A DNA stretch of 57,251 bases, taken from positions 1 to 57,251 of the forward strand of contig JANQQU010000026.1 in the NCBI GenBank assembly GCA_028284905.1. Reading direction: 5' to 3'. Below, one piece after another: positions 45,306-55,311 of the stretch. A program made the translations under genes and the position numbers. The stretch's first letter is position 1. Each line of letters starts with the position of its first letter. This DNA is from Calditrichia bacterium (GTDB lineage Bacteria; Calditrichota; Calditrichia; RBG-13-44-9; J075). Under the pieces are notes generated by a model. That model was not told where the DNA came from. It saw nothing but the letters and a program-made list of their open reading frames with translations, and searched no databases.

Positions 45306-45938
45306 CTAATCGATAAGCTGGTGTTGCAATGCATAGCGGACGATTTCCGCATTGCTTTTTAAGTGCAACTTTTTTAAGAGGCGGCGGCGATGGGTACTGA
45401 CCGAACTAATGCTTATCGCCAGGCGATCGGCGATATCGGAAAGCGCTTCGCCCCTGGCAATCATAGACATAACCTGCATTTCCCGCGGAGAGAGTGTTTC
45501 GTGAGGGGCTTTTTCCCATCCGCGATTCACACCTTCGATTAATTGTTGAATGACTGCATCGCTAAAATGCTTTTTTCCTGCAAATACTTTTTCTATTGCC
45601 TGAAGAATATCTTCCGGATCACAATCTTTTGTTAAATACCCGGCTGCTCCCGCTTTTATGGCACGGATTGCATATTGATCCTCAGAATACATGCTGAGAA
45701 TAATAACGGGGATATCCGGCTTGGCGTGTACTAATTCCCCGAGAATATCCAGTCCATTTCTACCGGGCAGGGAAATATCCAGAATTACCAAATCATAATT
45801 ATGTTGCCAAAAATGACCGAGTACTTCCCGCCCGTCTTTTACCTCATCTACCTTAACGTCGCCGGGAAGGGTGTTCAGGATTAATTTCAAACCGCTGCGC
45901 ACAACGGAATGATCATCCGCGATGAGAATCTTCTTCAT
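45306..45938 (-). CDS. NarL/FixJ-type response regulator
   Basis: A 210-residue response regulator. The receiver (1-120) has the acidic pair DDH near residue 8, the phosphoacceptor Asp54 in LVILDISLPGRNG, a conserved Ser (ILSMYS) and Lys (YLTKD). The C-terminal LuxR-type helix-turn-helix (about 145-205) contains SPREMQVMSMIARGE and SSVSTHRRRLLKKL. It is encoded by the same transcript as the histidine kinase upstream and its start overlaps the kinase's end by 26 bases, so they are a cognate pair. Target genes are unknown; the nearby zinc-ribbon and heparinase-like genes are candidates. Confidence 0.93.
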   Translation of the reverse strand: MKKILIADDHSVVRSGLKLILNTLPGDVKVDEVKDGREVLGHFWQHNYDLVILDISLPGRNGLDILGELVHAKPDIPVIILSMYSEDQYAIRAIKAGAAGYLTKDCDPEDILQAIEKVFAGKKHFSDAVIQQLIEGVNRGWEKAPHETLSPREMQVMSMIARGEALSDIADRLAISISSVSTHRRRLLKKLHLKSNAEIVRYALQHQLID

Positions 45939-48900
45939 CGATACCTCTGCCTTTGTTATACGGAATTTTTATAATAATGCTGGTACCTTTATTGGGAACG
46001 CCCTTTATATCCAGGGTGCCTTTAAATGTCCGAACCCGCTCGCGAATACTGGTAAGGCCAAATGTATCCTGCGGCGTCAAATTGCCATTCTGAATGCCGA
46101 TACCATCATCAATGATCGAAAAGCGCAGCTCACTTTCAGTACGGCTGAGTTCCACCTGAATATTTTTTGCCTGGGCATGCCGGTAAATATTGGTTAAGGA
46201 TTCCTGAAATATTCGAAAAAGGTTAATGTTTAAATCACCGGAAATTTCCATATCTGGCGGAGAAACAGAAATAGAGACATTAATGTTAGCGCGTTTCTGA
46301 AATTCTTCGCCCTGCCAGTGTAGAGCACTGACCAGTCCAAGATTATCCAACACACTGGGACGGAGCTCCTGAGAAAGTTTCCGGATTCTGTCGATCGTAT
46401 ATTTAACATGATCGGACATGCTTTGCAGCATTGAAGTAGCGTTCTTGTTATCACCCGGGGAAATAGATTTCAGCAAGTTAATTTCCATCTTTAAACCGGA
46501 GAGTACCTGTCCGAGGTCGTCATGGATTTCCCGTGCGATTCTGGTACGTTCCTCTTCCCGAACTGTTTCCTGATAATGAGTGAGGTTACGTAATTGCTCT
46601 TCAGAACGCTTCAGTTCCTGTTCTGTTAATATATGTTCATTAATTTCCGCTTTTAATTTTTTATTCGCTTCGTTTAGCCGCCGGGTGCGTTCCTTAACCC
46701 GTTTTTCCAGAGATTCGGCGTATTCGCGATTTTTTGCTTCCAGCGTTTTTTGCTCCGTTACATCAAAGAAGCTCCACACTCGCCCAACACTTTTTCCGTT
46801 TACATATTGGGGCATCGAATAACGGTCGATGATCCGGCCATCCTTAAAGTGGAGTTCATCTCTACTGGTAGCATCTGGTTGATCATAAAGGCTACGTACT
46901 TTTTCCAGAAAGGCATCCGGATTTTTTAATCTTAAAATAGCAGCTTCAAGCGCACTGTTATCATCCCGGGAATCCATAACGGATTGCGGCACGTCCCACA
47001 TTTTTAAAAAATTCTGATTATGCATCACCATTTCACCGCTGTTATTAACAACTAAAATTGCGTTTACGGTAGATTCGAGCGTTGCCTGCAGAAGGGAAAG
47101 AGAGTATTCCCTGTCTTCACGATTTTTGATTCTTTCGGTAAAATCCCGATAATACCATATTCGACCATAATAGTCTGATGCCTTAGTAATAATCGGGGCA
47201 CTATACATGGCAAGTACCCGGCCATTTTTAAGCGTGAATTGGGCATCGACCGTTGCCGTATGATTGGTGCGAAGGGATTCATGAATTTTTATGAATTGCT
47301 CGCTCTCTTTTAGCTGTTTTTGAGCCCATTTCATGCCTGCTGTGTGGTTTCTTTTCTCCACGATATCCGTTGGATATTCCCACATTGCGATAAAGCGCTG
47401 GTTGAAGTATTGCCATTTTTCATCTTTCGAAACAATGAGAATGCCATCGAGAGAAGCTTCTGCCTGGCACTCTAAAAGCGTTTTTTGCAGCTGGGCGGCT
47501 TCTTCCATACGTTCACGATGTTTTATTTCCTCCAACAGGGCGGCATTCGCAGTTGTTAGCTCAACGGTTTGTTCCGATACACTCTTTTGCAGCTGACGAT
47601 TAATCCTTCTTAACCAGCGCAGGCGAAATTGGTGTATGCCATAAACCAGGGAGAGAACACTGAGAAAAACCAGCATCAGAAACCAGTTGTCCTTCCAGAA
47701 GGGAGGTTGGACGGTCAAGTGCAGGATATTACCCTCGTGGTTCCAATGCCCAAGGCTGGTCTGCCCTTTATAATGAAAAGTATAATCACCGGCGGGCAGA
47801 TTTGTATAAGTCACAAAATGACGTTTATCGACATATTGCCATTGATCTTCAAAACCTTCCAGGTAATAAGCAAAACGGTTCTTTCTGGGATTATTATAAT
47901 CCAGCACGGCAAACTCGAAGGAGATAATATTATCCAGATGCGTCAGCTGCAAGTGTTCAGTGTCGAGAATAGATCGGGATAGAATTTGCCGGCCGTTCTC
48001 ATCACGGCCTACCGGTACAGACTTGTTGTTGATCTGAAAATCTGTTATCGCGATCATCGGTGTGGCATCATAAATCATAATGCTGTCGGGATAAAAAGCG
48101 TTAAAGCCTTTAATGCCGCCAAAATAGATCCGGCCTTCGTTGTTCTTATAGGAAGCGCCGAAATTAAATTCATTATCCTGTAATCCATCAGAGGCATAAA
48201 AAGAATATACCCGGGGGTGGCCCAACGGATTAATTTCCTCGGGCCTTATCTTCGCCAGCCCCTTGCTGGTGCTGATCCATATATTGGCATGATCATCTTC
48301 CTGAATGCCATAGATGATATTATTGGGAAGGCCATCTTCGGTGGTGTATCGTTGGAATTTGCCGGAGGAAACATCCAGGCGATTAAGTCCATTCTGAGTG
48401 CCAGCCCAAATATGACCATCTTTTGCCTGATAGAGAGACCAGATTTTATCGCTACTGATGCTGGTCGTATCTTCTGAGAGATGCTTGTATACTGTAAATT
48501 TATCCCGGGACTGATTCAGTTTGTTTAATCCTCCGGCAGTGCCGATCCAAAGGTTTTGTTCCCGGTCCTCATGCAGGGCATAAATGCGATTGTTGCTAAT
48601 TGCATTTGTGTCCCCGGCATTTGCCGGGTACTCTTTAAATTCCCCTGAGCGACTATCATAGCTGCCCAATCCTGCAGTGCTGCCAATCCAGAGCACTTTG
48701 TCTTGGTCCTCGTAAAGCGCGAGAATATTGTTATTCATTATGTTGTCGGGATTGGTCGTTTCTGCAACCGGCAAAGCTCTTTTTTGCTGAGCGTCATAGC
48801 GCAGTAGACCTCGGTTTGTACCGATCCAAATTTGCCCGCGATAATCTTCTGCGAGGGAAACAACATAGCTGTTGTCAATTGGTGATCCCGGAATGTGAAT

Positions 48901-50130
48901 AGGAACTTCCTGAAAGGCTTTGCTCGACTTGTTATAAACTTTCAAACCGTCTAATGTCCCTAACCACAAACGCTTTTGCCGGTCTTCCTGAATTGCATAA
49001 ACGTAATGTTTTTCATTTTTCTTGGCCGGGAAAGTATGAAGATAGCCGGAAAATTGTTGAAAACGGTTGTTAAATAAGTTGAGACCGCCCAGGGTGCCGA
49101 CCCAGATAATGCCGCCCCGATCCTGATAAATTGAGGCAATCCGATCGTCGATAAGGCTGGTTGTTTTCTCTATGTTGTGTTGGAAACGCTGAAAGTTATT
49201 TTCGGAGGGATTATAAAGATTTAAGCCACCCTTACGTGTGCCCACCCAAATGTTATTTTTGTCATCCTGAAAAATCGTCCAGATAAAATTATGGCTAATG
49301 CTTTCGGGATTATCGGGAATATGGCGGAAATGAGTAAACATTTTCTCTGCTGGCTTGTAGCGATCCAGACCGCCCTCTGTACCAAACCATAAATTACCTG
49401 CCCGATCTTCCATGATTGCCCAGACATGGTCGTTGATTAGGCTATTGTCATCTGTAGGGTTATGAATAAGGTTGCTGATTTTTTCCCGGGAGAGATTGCC
49501 GGATTCCAGGTGAAAAACGCCATTGCGAGAAGTGCCAGCCCAAATCGTTCCGCGGGAATCGCAATACAGCGTATTTATTGTATAATTACTGTTTCCGCGG
49601 GAATTTTCCGGAAGTTCTATTTGGGTAAATCGTTCGTTGTCAGCATCAAAACGGTCGATTCCGTTAGCGGTTGCTACCCAGAGTTTGTCATCATTGTCAA
49701 TAATAATCTTCCGGATCGTATTGTTGCGAATACTGTTTTGATCACCAGTCTGATGCTGATAATTGGTAAACCTGAGGCTGGATGGATCGAAGCGCGAAAG
49801 CCCGTCCGGTGTGCCAATCCAGATGTTGTTGTTTGCATCACCGGTGAGTGCCCAAACATCGTTTGCAGGAATGCTGTTCGTATCACCCGGCTGGTGCTGA
49901 TAGATGAGGAAATTATAGCCATCATAGCGGTTCAGCCCTTCCTGGGTGCCGAACCACATGAATCCCTTTTGATCCTGATAAATACAATGAATGGTATTCT
50001 GCGAAAGCCCGTCTTCCGAAGTGATCTGTTTAAACTGAATCTCCTGCGGAAATAGCTTTAAATTAATTAGCAGGAATAACAGGCATAGATACCTGGCCGG
50101 TTGGTTTAAAATGAAAAATTTTGTCTCCAT
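45913..50130 (-). CDS. Propeller-domain sensor histidine kinase (Y_Y_Y, two PAS, HisKA_3)
   Basis: A 1405-residue membrane sensor. After a signal-like N-terminus (about 10-30), fourteen repeats of about 40-50 residues of the reg_prop type (D-x-x-G-x-[IL]-W-[IVFL]-G-T) fill residues about 35-700 and would build two seven-bladed propellers. A Y_Y_Y domain (about 715-790) follows, then one membrane helix (about 812-832), two PAS domains (about 880-1000 and 1010-1130), and a HisKA_3 phosphoacceptor in REIHDDLGQVL (His1203) with a C-terminal ATPase domain (N-box FQESLTN). It resembles the sensor half of Bacteroidetes hybrid two-component systems for glycan sensing, but here the regulator is a separate NarL-type gene and PAS domains are inserted. 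The ligand is probably a carbohydrate; this is inference. Confidence 0.93.
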   Translation of the reverse strand: METKFFILNQPARYLCLLFLLINLKLFPQEIQFKQITSEDGLSQNTIHCIYQDQKGFMWFGTQEGLNRYDGYNFLIYQHQPGDTNSIPANDVWALTGDANNNIWIGTPDGLSRFDPSSLRFTNYQHQTGDQNSIRNNTIRKIIIDNDDKLWVATANGIDRFDADNERFTQIELPENSRGNSNYTINTLYCDSRGTIWAGTSRNGVFHLESGNLSREKISNLIHNPTDDNSLINDHVWAIMEDRAGNLWFGTEGGLDRYKPAEKMFTHFRHIPDNPESISHNFIWTIFQDDKNNIWVGTRKGGLNLYNPSENNFQRFQHNIEKTTSLIDDRIASIYQDRGGIIWVGTLGGLNLFNNRFQQFSGYLHTFPAKKNEKHYVYAIQEDRQKRLWLGTLDGLKVYNKSSKAFQEVPIHIPGSPIDNSYVVSLAEDYRGQIWIGTNRGLLRYDAQQKRALPVAETTNPDNIMNNNILALYEDQDKVLWIGSTAGLGSYDSRSGEFKEYPANAGDTNAISNNRIYALHEDREQNLWIGTAGGLNKLNQSRDKFTVYKHLSEDTTSISSDKIWSLYQAKDGHIWAGTQNGLNRLDVSSGKFQRYTTEDGLPNNIIYGIQEDDHANIWISTSKGLAKIRPEEINPLGHPRVYSFYASDGLQDNEFNFGASYKNNEGRIYFGGIKGFNAFYPDSIMIYDATPMIAITDFQINNKSVPVGRDENGRQILSRSILDTEHLQLTHLDNIISFEFAVLDYNNPRKNRFAYYLEGFEDQWQYVDKRHFVTYTNLPAGDYTFHYKGQTSLGHWNHEGNILHLTVQPPFWKDNWFLMLVFLSVLSLVYGIHQFRLRWLRRINRQLQKSVSEQTVELTTANAALLEEIKHRERMEEAAQLQKTLLECQAEASLDGILIVSKDEKWQYFNQRFIAMWEYPTDIVEKRNHTAGMKWAQKQLKESEQFIKIHESLRTNHTATVDAQFTLKNGRVLAMYSAPIITKASDYYGRIWYYRDFTERIKNREDREYSLSLLQATLESTVNAILVVNNSGEMVMHNQNFLKMWDVPQSVMDSRDDNSALEAAILRLKNPDAFLEKVRSLYDQPDATSRDELHFKDGRIIDRYSMPQYVNGKSVGRVWSFFDVTEQKTLEAKNREYAESLEKRVKERTRRLNEANKKLKAEINEHILTEQELKRSEEQLRNLTHYQETVREEERTRIAREIHDDLGQVLSGLKMEINLLKSISPGDNKNATSMLQSMSDHVKYTIDRIRKLSQELRPSVLDNLGLVSALHWQGEEFQKRANINVSISVSPPDMEISGDLNINLFRIFQESLTNIYRHAQAKNIQVELSRTESELRFSIIDDGIGIQNGNLTPQDTFGLTSIRERVRTFKGTLDIKGVPNKGTSIIIKIPYNKGRGIDEEDSHRG

Positions 50131-50481
50131 AGAAAATCTGATCTTCCAGTATTTTAATCAGATAATTAGTAAACAGTATTCTCAGGTGTTTTCTGTGGTG
50201 GCTTCCCGTTGGATTTTTATGACGTTTAAAAAAAATGTGTATTGCGATTTTGCATGTGGAAGAATGAAGTATATAAGGATGTAGTAATGTATCGTGTGGT
50301 TCAAAGCATTTATTTGAACACTTATTTTATTAACTCAATTATTTTGTCAATTCACTTATCAAAGAATACAAAAAATCAGGATTAAATCCTCTTTAAAAAT
50401 TTAATCGACAATAATGATTGTTGTTAAAATGCAATCGTTTTGTAATTTAAAAACTTGTAACAAGAAAACAACTGAGACTTT
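50131..50481. other. Intergenic region between the propeller kinase and the nuclease-helicase gene
   Basis: 351 very AT-rich bases. Palindrome AGGATTAAATCCT occurs at about 50378-50390. The kinase promoter should lie in the left part. No gene is seen. Confidence 0.4.
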
Positions 50482-52569
50482 CTAGGAATTGATATAACGA
50501 TCCAGTTGTGCCCATTTGATGCGATATACATTCGCATCATCTTTTGCTTTCACTGGCTTTAGCGAAGCGAGCATCGGCAATATTTTGCTGGCTTTTTTTA
50601 TCCCGCGAAATAATGCTGCCTCAAAGCGGCAGGACGGGTTTTCACTGAGATTATTATAAGTGAGTATGATAGAGTTGGTTGCCCGGGTTAAAACCGTATA
50701 GAATAGTGCGTCAGGATCTACCCAGTCGCTATTGGCGAACATCTTAAAGGATTCCGCTCCGAACAATACTGAAACCGGTGCATCAATGCCCTGCGAAGAG
50801 GTGAACGTACAAGCCCGCACCCGGTCCGAAGACCAATCTGCCTTGGACTTGTTAATTGCCACCCATTCGATACCGCCAAGATGAGCAAATGCTTTATCTA
50901 ACGCTACTTTTGTTACCTGATCGGGATACGCTTGCTGCTCGCTCATACCGGCGACGGCATAAAAGATGGTAACGTCCGATCGCTTAATTTCCTGCTTGTC
51001 TATTTTCTTCTCAATAACTTCCGCAAGTTTTTCCGCCTGCAGGTCCAGTGTCGGTTGTACGATCGCCTGGGGCTTTTGTCCCAGGCGGGTAAATTCCAGG
51101 TACTCCCCGCTGTTCTGTTTGCGATAGGTGCGAAATGCTTCCGGGTGGCAGCAGGCAGCAAACGCCCAAGGCAATAACCCACAACGATAGACCCGGTGAA
51201 AATGACGGGACCTTCCCTGGAAATTCAGCCCGATTTGTGCGCCTTCGAAACGGCGGTTACGGTATATTCCCTGGCCATTATCGTAAGCAATCCAGATGTT
51301 ACGCTTTTTCGCCGCGGATTCCCGGGCAAATTTAGCAAGGAGATGTAACCACTTTCCGGGCATCTGGTGGGCTTCATCGACGTAAATGTAATCGTATGCT
51401 TCCTGTGCTTTCTCTTTCAGCGGTAAACGGCCGGCGAGCGCATCGTCGACCAGATCGTCCAACAACCGGGACTGTAACGGCGCAGTGGTTCTTAGCGATT
51501 CCGTCACGCCCTGATAAGTGCTGGTAAACCAATCTTTGAAGCGGAAAAATTGTACTCGCTTGTCCGGTTTACCATCGCAGAAATGATAGCGATACCGCTG
51601 CTTCAGATTGTTAATCAGCACTTTCTGATGAACGATAAACAGCTGGCGGGACTGTGGGTAATGTTTGCTGTACCAACGAAGCCGTCCCAACAAAATTATT
51701 GTTTTCCCAGTGCCGGGCACGCCACTCAATAAGCAATGACCGAGACTGCGATTGTTAATTGCAGCATGCTGATAATCGTCCAGCATTGTATGGATTGGCT
51801 TATCGTAAACTAGGGGTTGACTCTTGTCTGGTGCGGAGGACTCACGAACAGCTTTCTTTTGCTTTGGCTTTGCCATTCCGTTCCGCGCCCTACCGTTCTG
51901 CACTTCTTTTTTCTCTGTCGGCTTGGGAGATGCTAACGGTTTCTGAAATTGGCCGCCGGCCACATGCGCCCGCGTGGAAAGATCTATGCAGGAACGGATC
52001 GACCGTTTGATCATGGAAGAAATAACCGGTGGAATTTCATCCACATAGCTATAGAAAGACTGGGCGAGCTGGATTAGAGACATGCACAGCGCATCGGCAT
52101 TTTGCGTAGAAGATTTCCCCAGCACGGCCACGTCGGGGTCATTACGAAGCATCTCATGGGTCTCATCCGCTTCGATTCCCCAATGGAGCAATAGCGGGAT
52201 AACCGCAATCTTCTCCAAACCGGGGGCAGTACGATAATGCATCGTCAATGCTTCGTTCAGATTGTTGCGAACCATTTTAAGTTTGTTGATCGGATTGTAT
52301 TCGACCCGGTTATTGCGCAGATAAACATAGGTCATATCCGCCCGGGAGACGAAGGTGCGTCGCCAGTTTTTAAGCTCGAGCAGGAAAATGGTAGCAAATT
52401 CTTCCGTGGGTGCCCAGATGACAAAATCCGGCGTTTGCCCGCCATGGATGGTTGGCTCATACCAAAACATCCATTTGGAGGGTAAGTGTTCGAGAACTTT
52501 GATAAACTTTTTTTCGCTAACTGCCGGATAAATAAATCCCTCCGGAGGAGGGTTCATAAATATTGCCAT
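50482..52569 (-). CDS. NERD-type nuclease fused to a superfamily 1 helicase
   Basis: A 695-residue cytoplasmic protein. Residues about 15-125 resemble the NERD nuclease-related domain: PDFVIW (Asp48) and LLELKNW (Glu65, Lys67) give the D...E-x-K signature of PD-(D/E)xK nucleases. From about 265 on it is a helicase: GVPGTGKT (283-290, K289), VDEAH (397-401), a late SSQGID region near 610 and YTVLTRATNS near 640. A basic, Lys-rich linker (about 210-250) connects the two. It would unwind and cut DNA or RNA. NERD-helicases are found near restriction and other defence genes as well as in ordinary chromosomes, so a defence role is only possible. No strong ribosome site precedes the ATG. It has no close operon partner. 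Confidence 0.82.
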   Translation of the reverse strand: MAIFMNPPPEGFIYPAVSEKKFIKVLEHLPSKWMFWYEPTIHGGQTPDFVIWAPTEEFATIFLLELKNWRRTFVSRADMTYVYLRNNRVEYNPINKLKMVRNNLNEALTMHYRTAPGLEKIAVIPLLLHWGIEADETHEMLRNDPDVAVLGKSSTQNADALCMSLIQLAQSFYSYVDEIPPVISSMIKRSIRSCIDLSTRAHVAGGQFQKPLASPKPTEKKEVQNGRARNGMAKPKQKKAVRESSAPDKSQPLVYDKPIHTMLDDYQHAAINNRSLGHCLLSGVPGTGKTIILLGRLRWYSKHYPQSRQLFIVHQKVLINNLKQRYRYHFCDGKPDKRVQFFRFKDWFTSTYQGVTESLRTTAPLQSRLLDDLVDDALAGRLPLKEKAQEAYDYIYVDEAHQMPGKWLHLLAKFARESAAKKRNIWIAYDNGQGIYRNRRFEGAQIGLNFQGRSRHFHRVYRCGLLPWAFAACCHPEAFRTYRKQNSGEYLEFTRLGQKPQAIVQPTLDLQAEKLAEVIEKKIDKQEIKRSDVTIFYAVAGMSEQQAYPDQVTKVALDKAFAHLGGIEWVAINKSKADWSSDRVRACTFTSSQGIDAPVSVLFGAESFKMFANSDWVDPDALFYTVLTRATNSIILTYNNLSENPSCRFEAALFRGIKKASKILPMLASLKPVKAKDDANVYRIKWAQLDRYINS

Positions 52570-52872
52570 ACGGTTCTTTGTGGGTATGCCGCCTGAGTAG
52601 CTGATTTACCTGAATGGGTTAACAGGTCGACCAGATGCTGAGGCGAAGTTCTTCCATGACTCCCCAATCTTCAAATGCCGATTTCTCGTAGCATCCCTTG
52701 CCAATGAAAACTTGAGAAGCAGTGATTAGCGTATTCAATTAACTGCCAGATATCGGCACATTTTTATGCCAGTCAAGGAAATATTCTACTCGAAATCACC
52801 GATTGGAAATGTGATGTATCCCATGATTTGCAGAAACGGAAACCGAAAACAATAACGGAGGGCACTGCGCGA
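52570..52872. other. Intergenic region with a possible gene remnant
   Basis: 303 bases. On the minus strand several short frames read coding-like, for example one containing ANHCFSSFHWQGM and another KIGESWKNFASASG, but none is open for more than about 40 codons and they lie in different frames. This may be a decayed ORF or chance. No RNA gene is seen. Confidence 0.3.
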
Positions 52873-52890
52873 TTATTCATAGCGCAGTGC
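52862..52890 (-). terminator. Hairpin enclosing the stop codon of the third permease
   Basis: GCACTGCGC at 52862-52870 and GCGCAGTGC at 52882-52890 form a perfect 9-bp stem with an 11-base loop holding the TAA stop. No T run follows on the minus strand, so it is a stabilising or Rho-type stem rather than a classical terminator. Confidence 0.5.
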
Positions 52891-55311
52891 ATCGACAGGA
52901 TCGGCCGTCGCGGCACGAATTGCCTGGTAGCCGACGGTTAGCAATGCGATCAGAAATGCAGCGATTGCCACCGTTGGAAAAATGGTCAAACTGATTGCAT
53001 CCCGATAGGCAAAATTCTGCAGCCAGCTATCCATTATCCAGTAAGCAACCGGCCAGGCGATCAGGTTGGCTAAAGCGATTAGCAATAAAAATTCCCGGGT
53101 AAGCAACAGAATAATATCGCCAAGCGTTGCCCCAAGCACTTTACGAACACCGATTTCCCGGGTGCGTTGCTCTGCAGTAAAAGAAGCCAGGCCAAATAAA
53201 CCGAGGCAGGCGATCAGTATCGCCAGAGATCCGAAAATGCCAAACAGCTGTCCCAATACTTCTTCAGACTGATAGAGGCCGGCAAAGTTTTCATCGAGGA
53301 AGGAATAGCGGAAAGGGATCAGTGGAAAAGTTGCCTGCCATTCCTGCTTCAAAAAATCCAACGTGCGGGCCATGTTATTGGGATGGCTGCGGACATTGAT
53401 AAAATTGAGACCGCTTGGCCAGAGATTCATTGGTATCATAAAAACGGCTTGTACTTCATTATGCAACGAACTGATGTGAAAATTATCGGTTACGCCAATC
53501 ACTGTGCCGGTTAACCCCTGCGCGGTGCCGAACCATTCGATTTGCTGGCCAATCGCATCTTCCGGGTCTACCCAGCCAAACAGCGCCGCCGCCTTGGCAT
53601 TGATGATGTATGATTGCAAAGTATCTGTGGACATCTCCTCGGAATAGAATCTTCCTGCCACCAGCTTCACCCCGAGGGTCTGTAAAAATTGTGGGCCAAT
53701 CGGCAGGGTGGTCATCTCCCAACGCTCGCTTTCATCGCCACCTGCCTTGGTAACCGGCGTTGCCAGGCCGCCTCCGGTACCGGGCATAATCGCTGTGCCG
53801 GAAACCATGCTGACGTCAGGATTTTGCAGATAACTGGTGCGTAAAACTTCAAACTTGCTACGCACTTCTGCATCTGTTGCCGGAATAACGATAACCTGTT
53901 CCTTATCGAAGCCCAGTTTTTTGTTGCGCATAAATTCCAGTTGATTGTAAACCAGCATTGTGCCGATAACCAAAACAATCGAGATACCGAACTGCAACAC
54001 TACCAGGGCCCGCCGCAAACGGGTAACCAGGTTTACACCAAAGATTGAGCGTTGTTTATTTAAATTGGATTTCAGAGTAGCAATCGGTTTAAAGCCGGAG
54101 AGATAAAATGCCGGATAGCTACCGGCGACGATACCGGTTAAAAGCACAAAACCGCAAATTCCCAGCAGTGTATCCCAGCGTTCGAAATAAGAAACAGTTA
54201 ATGCTTTCCCGGACAGCGTATTGAAAAAGGGCAGGGAAAGCTCGACGATTAGAAAGGCCAGCGGGAGGGCGATGATGCTCAGGAGCAGTGATTCACCTAA
54301 AAACTGACGGATCAGCTGGCCGCGGCGTGCACCGAGCACTTTCCGCATACCGACCTCGCGGGAACGGCGGATCGAACGTGCCGTGGAAAGGTTCATAAAA
54401 TTGATGCAGGCAATTAAGAGCACAAAGATGGCAATAACCGTAAAAGTATATACGTAATTGATATCCCCGGTTTTTGCTTCCGCGATGCGTTTTGATTGCA
54501 GGTAGATGTTTTCCAGGGGAGTGACTGAGACAGTATACGTGCGCCCGATCGATCTGGCAACATCATCATGCATATAGCTATCAACAAAAGCAGGCATTTT
54601 TTCGTTGAAGTCGTTGATTTCATGCTGCTCCGGGAACAGCAGAAAAGTGTAGATGAGGAAAAAGGAGTGCCAGGAAGCGACATTACCCGGCGTGGCAATT
54701 TCTTCCAGAGTCGGGAATGAACCAAGAAAATCAAATTGAATGCTGAGGTTTTCTGGTAGATTCTCTATCACTCCCGTAACTTGCAAATCGCGTTGATTGT
54801 CATAATGAAATGTTTTCCCAATTGGATCTTCCGAACCGAAATAACGTTCAGCGGTTTCCCGGGTTAACACCACGGAATTCGGCGCTTTCAGGGCCGTTTT
54901 AGGATCTCCGCTGATCATCTGATAGGAAAAAATGTCAAAGACACTGGTATCTGCCCAAAAAAAGTTGTTTTCATAAAAGCGCTTTTCTTCATATTGCACC
55001 AGCGGATTTCCCCACTTGGCAATGCGGGTAAATGCCTGAATTTCCGGATAGTCTTTTTTCAAAGCAGGTCCCATGGGAAAGGAGCTGACTGCCAGGGGAG
55101 AGGTGTTGCCACCGGCAATCATATCGACATTCACCCGGGCAATACGATTGCTGTTAAGGTGAAAACGATCATGGCTTAATTCATCCATTACAAAAAGAAA
55201 TATCAGAACGCAACTGGCGATCCCTATGGCCAACCCGGCAATATTGATAAATGAATAGCCTTTGTATTTCAAAAGATTACGGAGAGCGATTTTGAAGTAA
55301 TTCCTAAACAT
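52873..55311 (-). CDS. MacB/FtsX-type ABC transporter permease (long form)
   Basis: An 812-residue paralogue of the two permeases at 21840 and 24354. It has the same two halves, each a MacB_PCD periplasmic domain plus FtsX helices, with the motifs SRSVGMRKVLG-like (RRSREVGMRKVLGA, about 330) and EQRTREIGVRKVLGA (about 700), and ends ADPVDALRYE. Its closest resemblance by eye is to the 24354 protein. A strong GGAGG ribosome site precedes the ATG. No ATPase, regulator or membrane-fusion gene lies beside it; it appears monocistronic. Cargo is unknown. Confidence 0.9.
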   Translation of the reverse strand: MFRNYFKIALRNLLKYKGYSFINIAGLAIGIASCVLIFLFVMDELSHDRFHLNSNRIARVNVDMIAGGNTSPLAVSSFPMGPALKKDYPEIQAFTRIAKWGNPLVQYEEKRFYENNFFWADTSVFDIFSYQMISGDPKTALKAPNSVVLTRETAERYFGSEDPIGKTFHYDNQRDLQVTGVIENLPENLSIQFDFLGSFPTLEEIATPGNVASWHSFFLIYTFLLFPEQHEINDFNEKMPAFVDSYMHDDVARSIGRTYTVSVTPLENIYLQSKRIAEAKTGDINYVYTFTVIAIFVLLIACINFMNLSTARSIRRSREVGMRKVLGARRGQLIRQFLGESLLLSIIALPLAFLIVELSLPFFNTLSGKALTVSYFERWDTLLGICGFVLLTGIVAGSYPAFYLSGFKPIATLKSNLNKQRSIFGVNLVTRLRRALVVLQFGISIVLVIGTMLVYNQLEFMRNKKLGFDKEQVIVIPATDAEVRSKFEVLRTSYLQNPDVSMVSGTAIMPGTGGGLATPVTKAGGDESERWEMTTLPIGPQFLQTLGVKLVAGRFYSEEMSTDTLQSYIINAKAAALFGWVDPEDAIGQQIEWFGTAQGLTGTVIGVTDNFHISSLHNEVQAVFMIPMNLWPSGLNFINVRSHPNNMARTLDFLKQEWQATFPLIPFRYSFLDENFAGLYQSEEVLGQLFGIFGSLAILIACLGLFGLASFTAEQRTREIGVRKVLGATLGDIILLLTREFLLLIALANLIAWPVAYWIMDSWLQNFAYRDAISLTIFPTVAIAAFLIALLTVGYQAIRAATADPVDALRYE

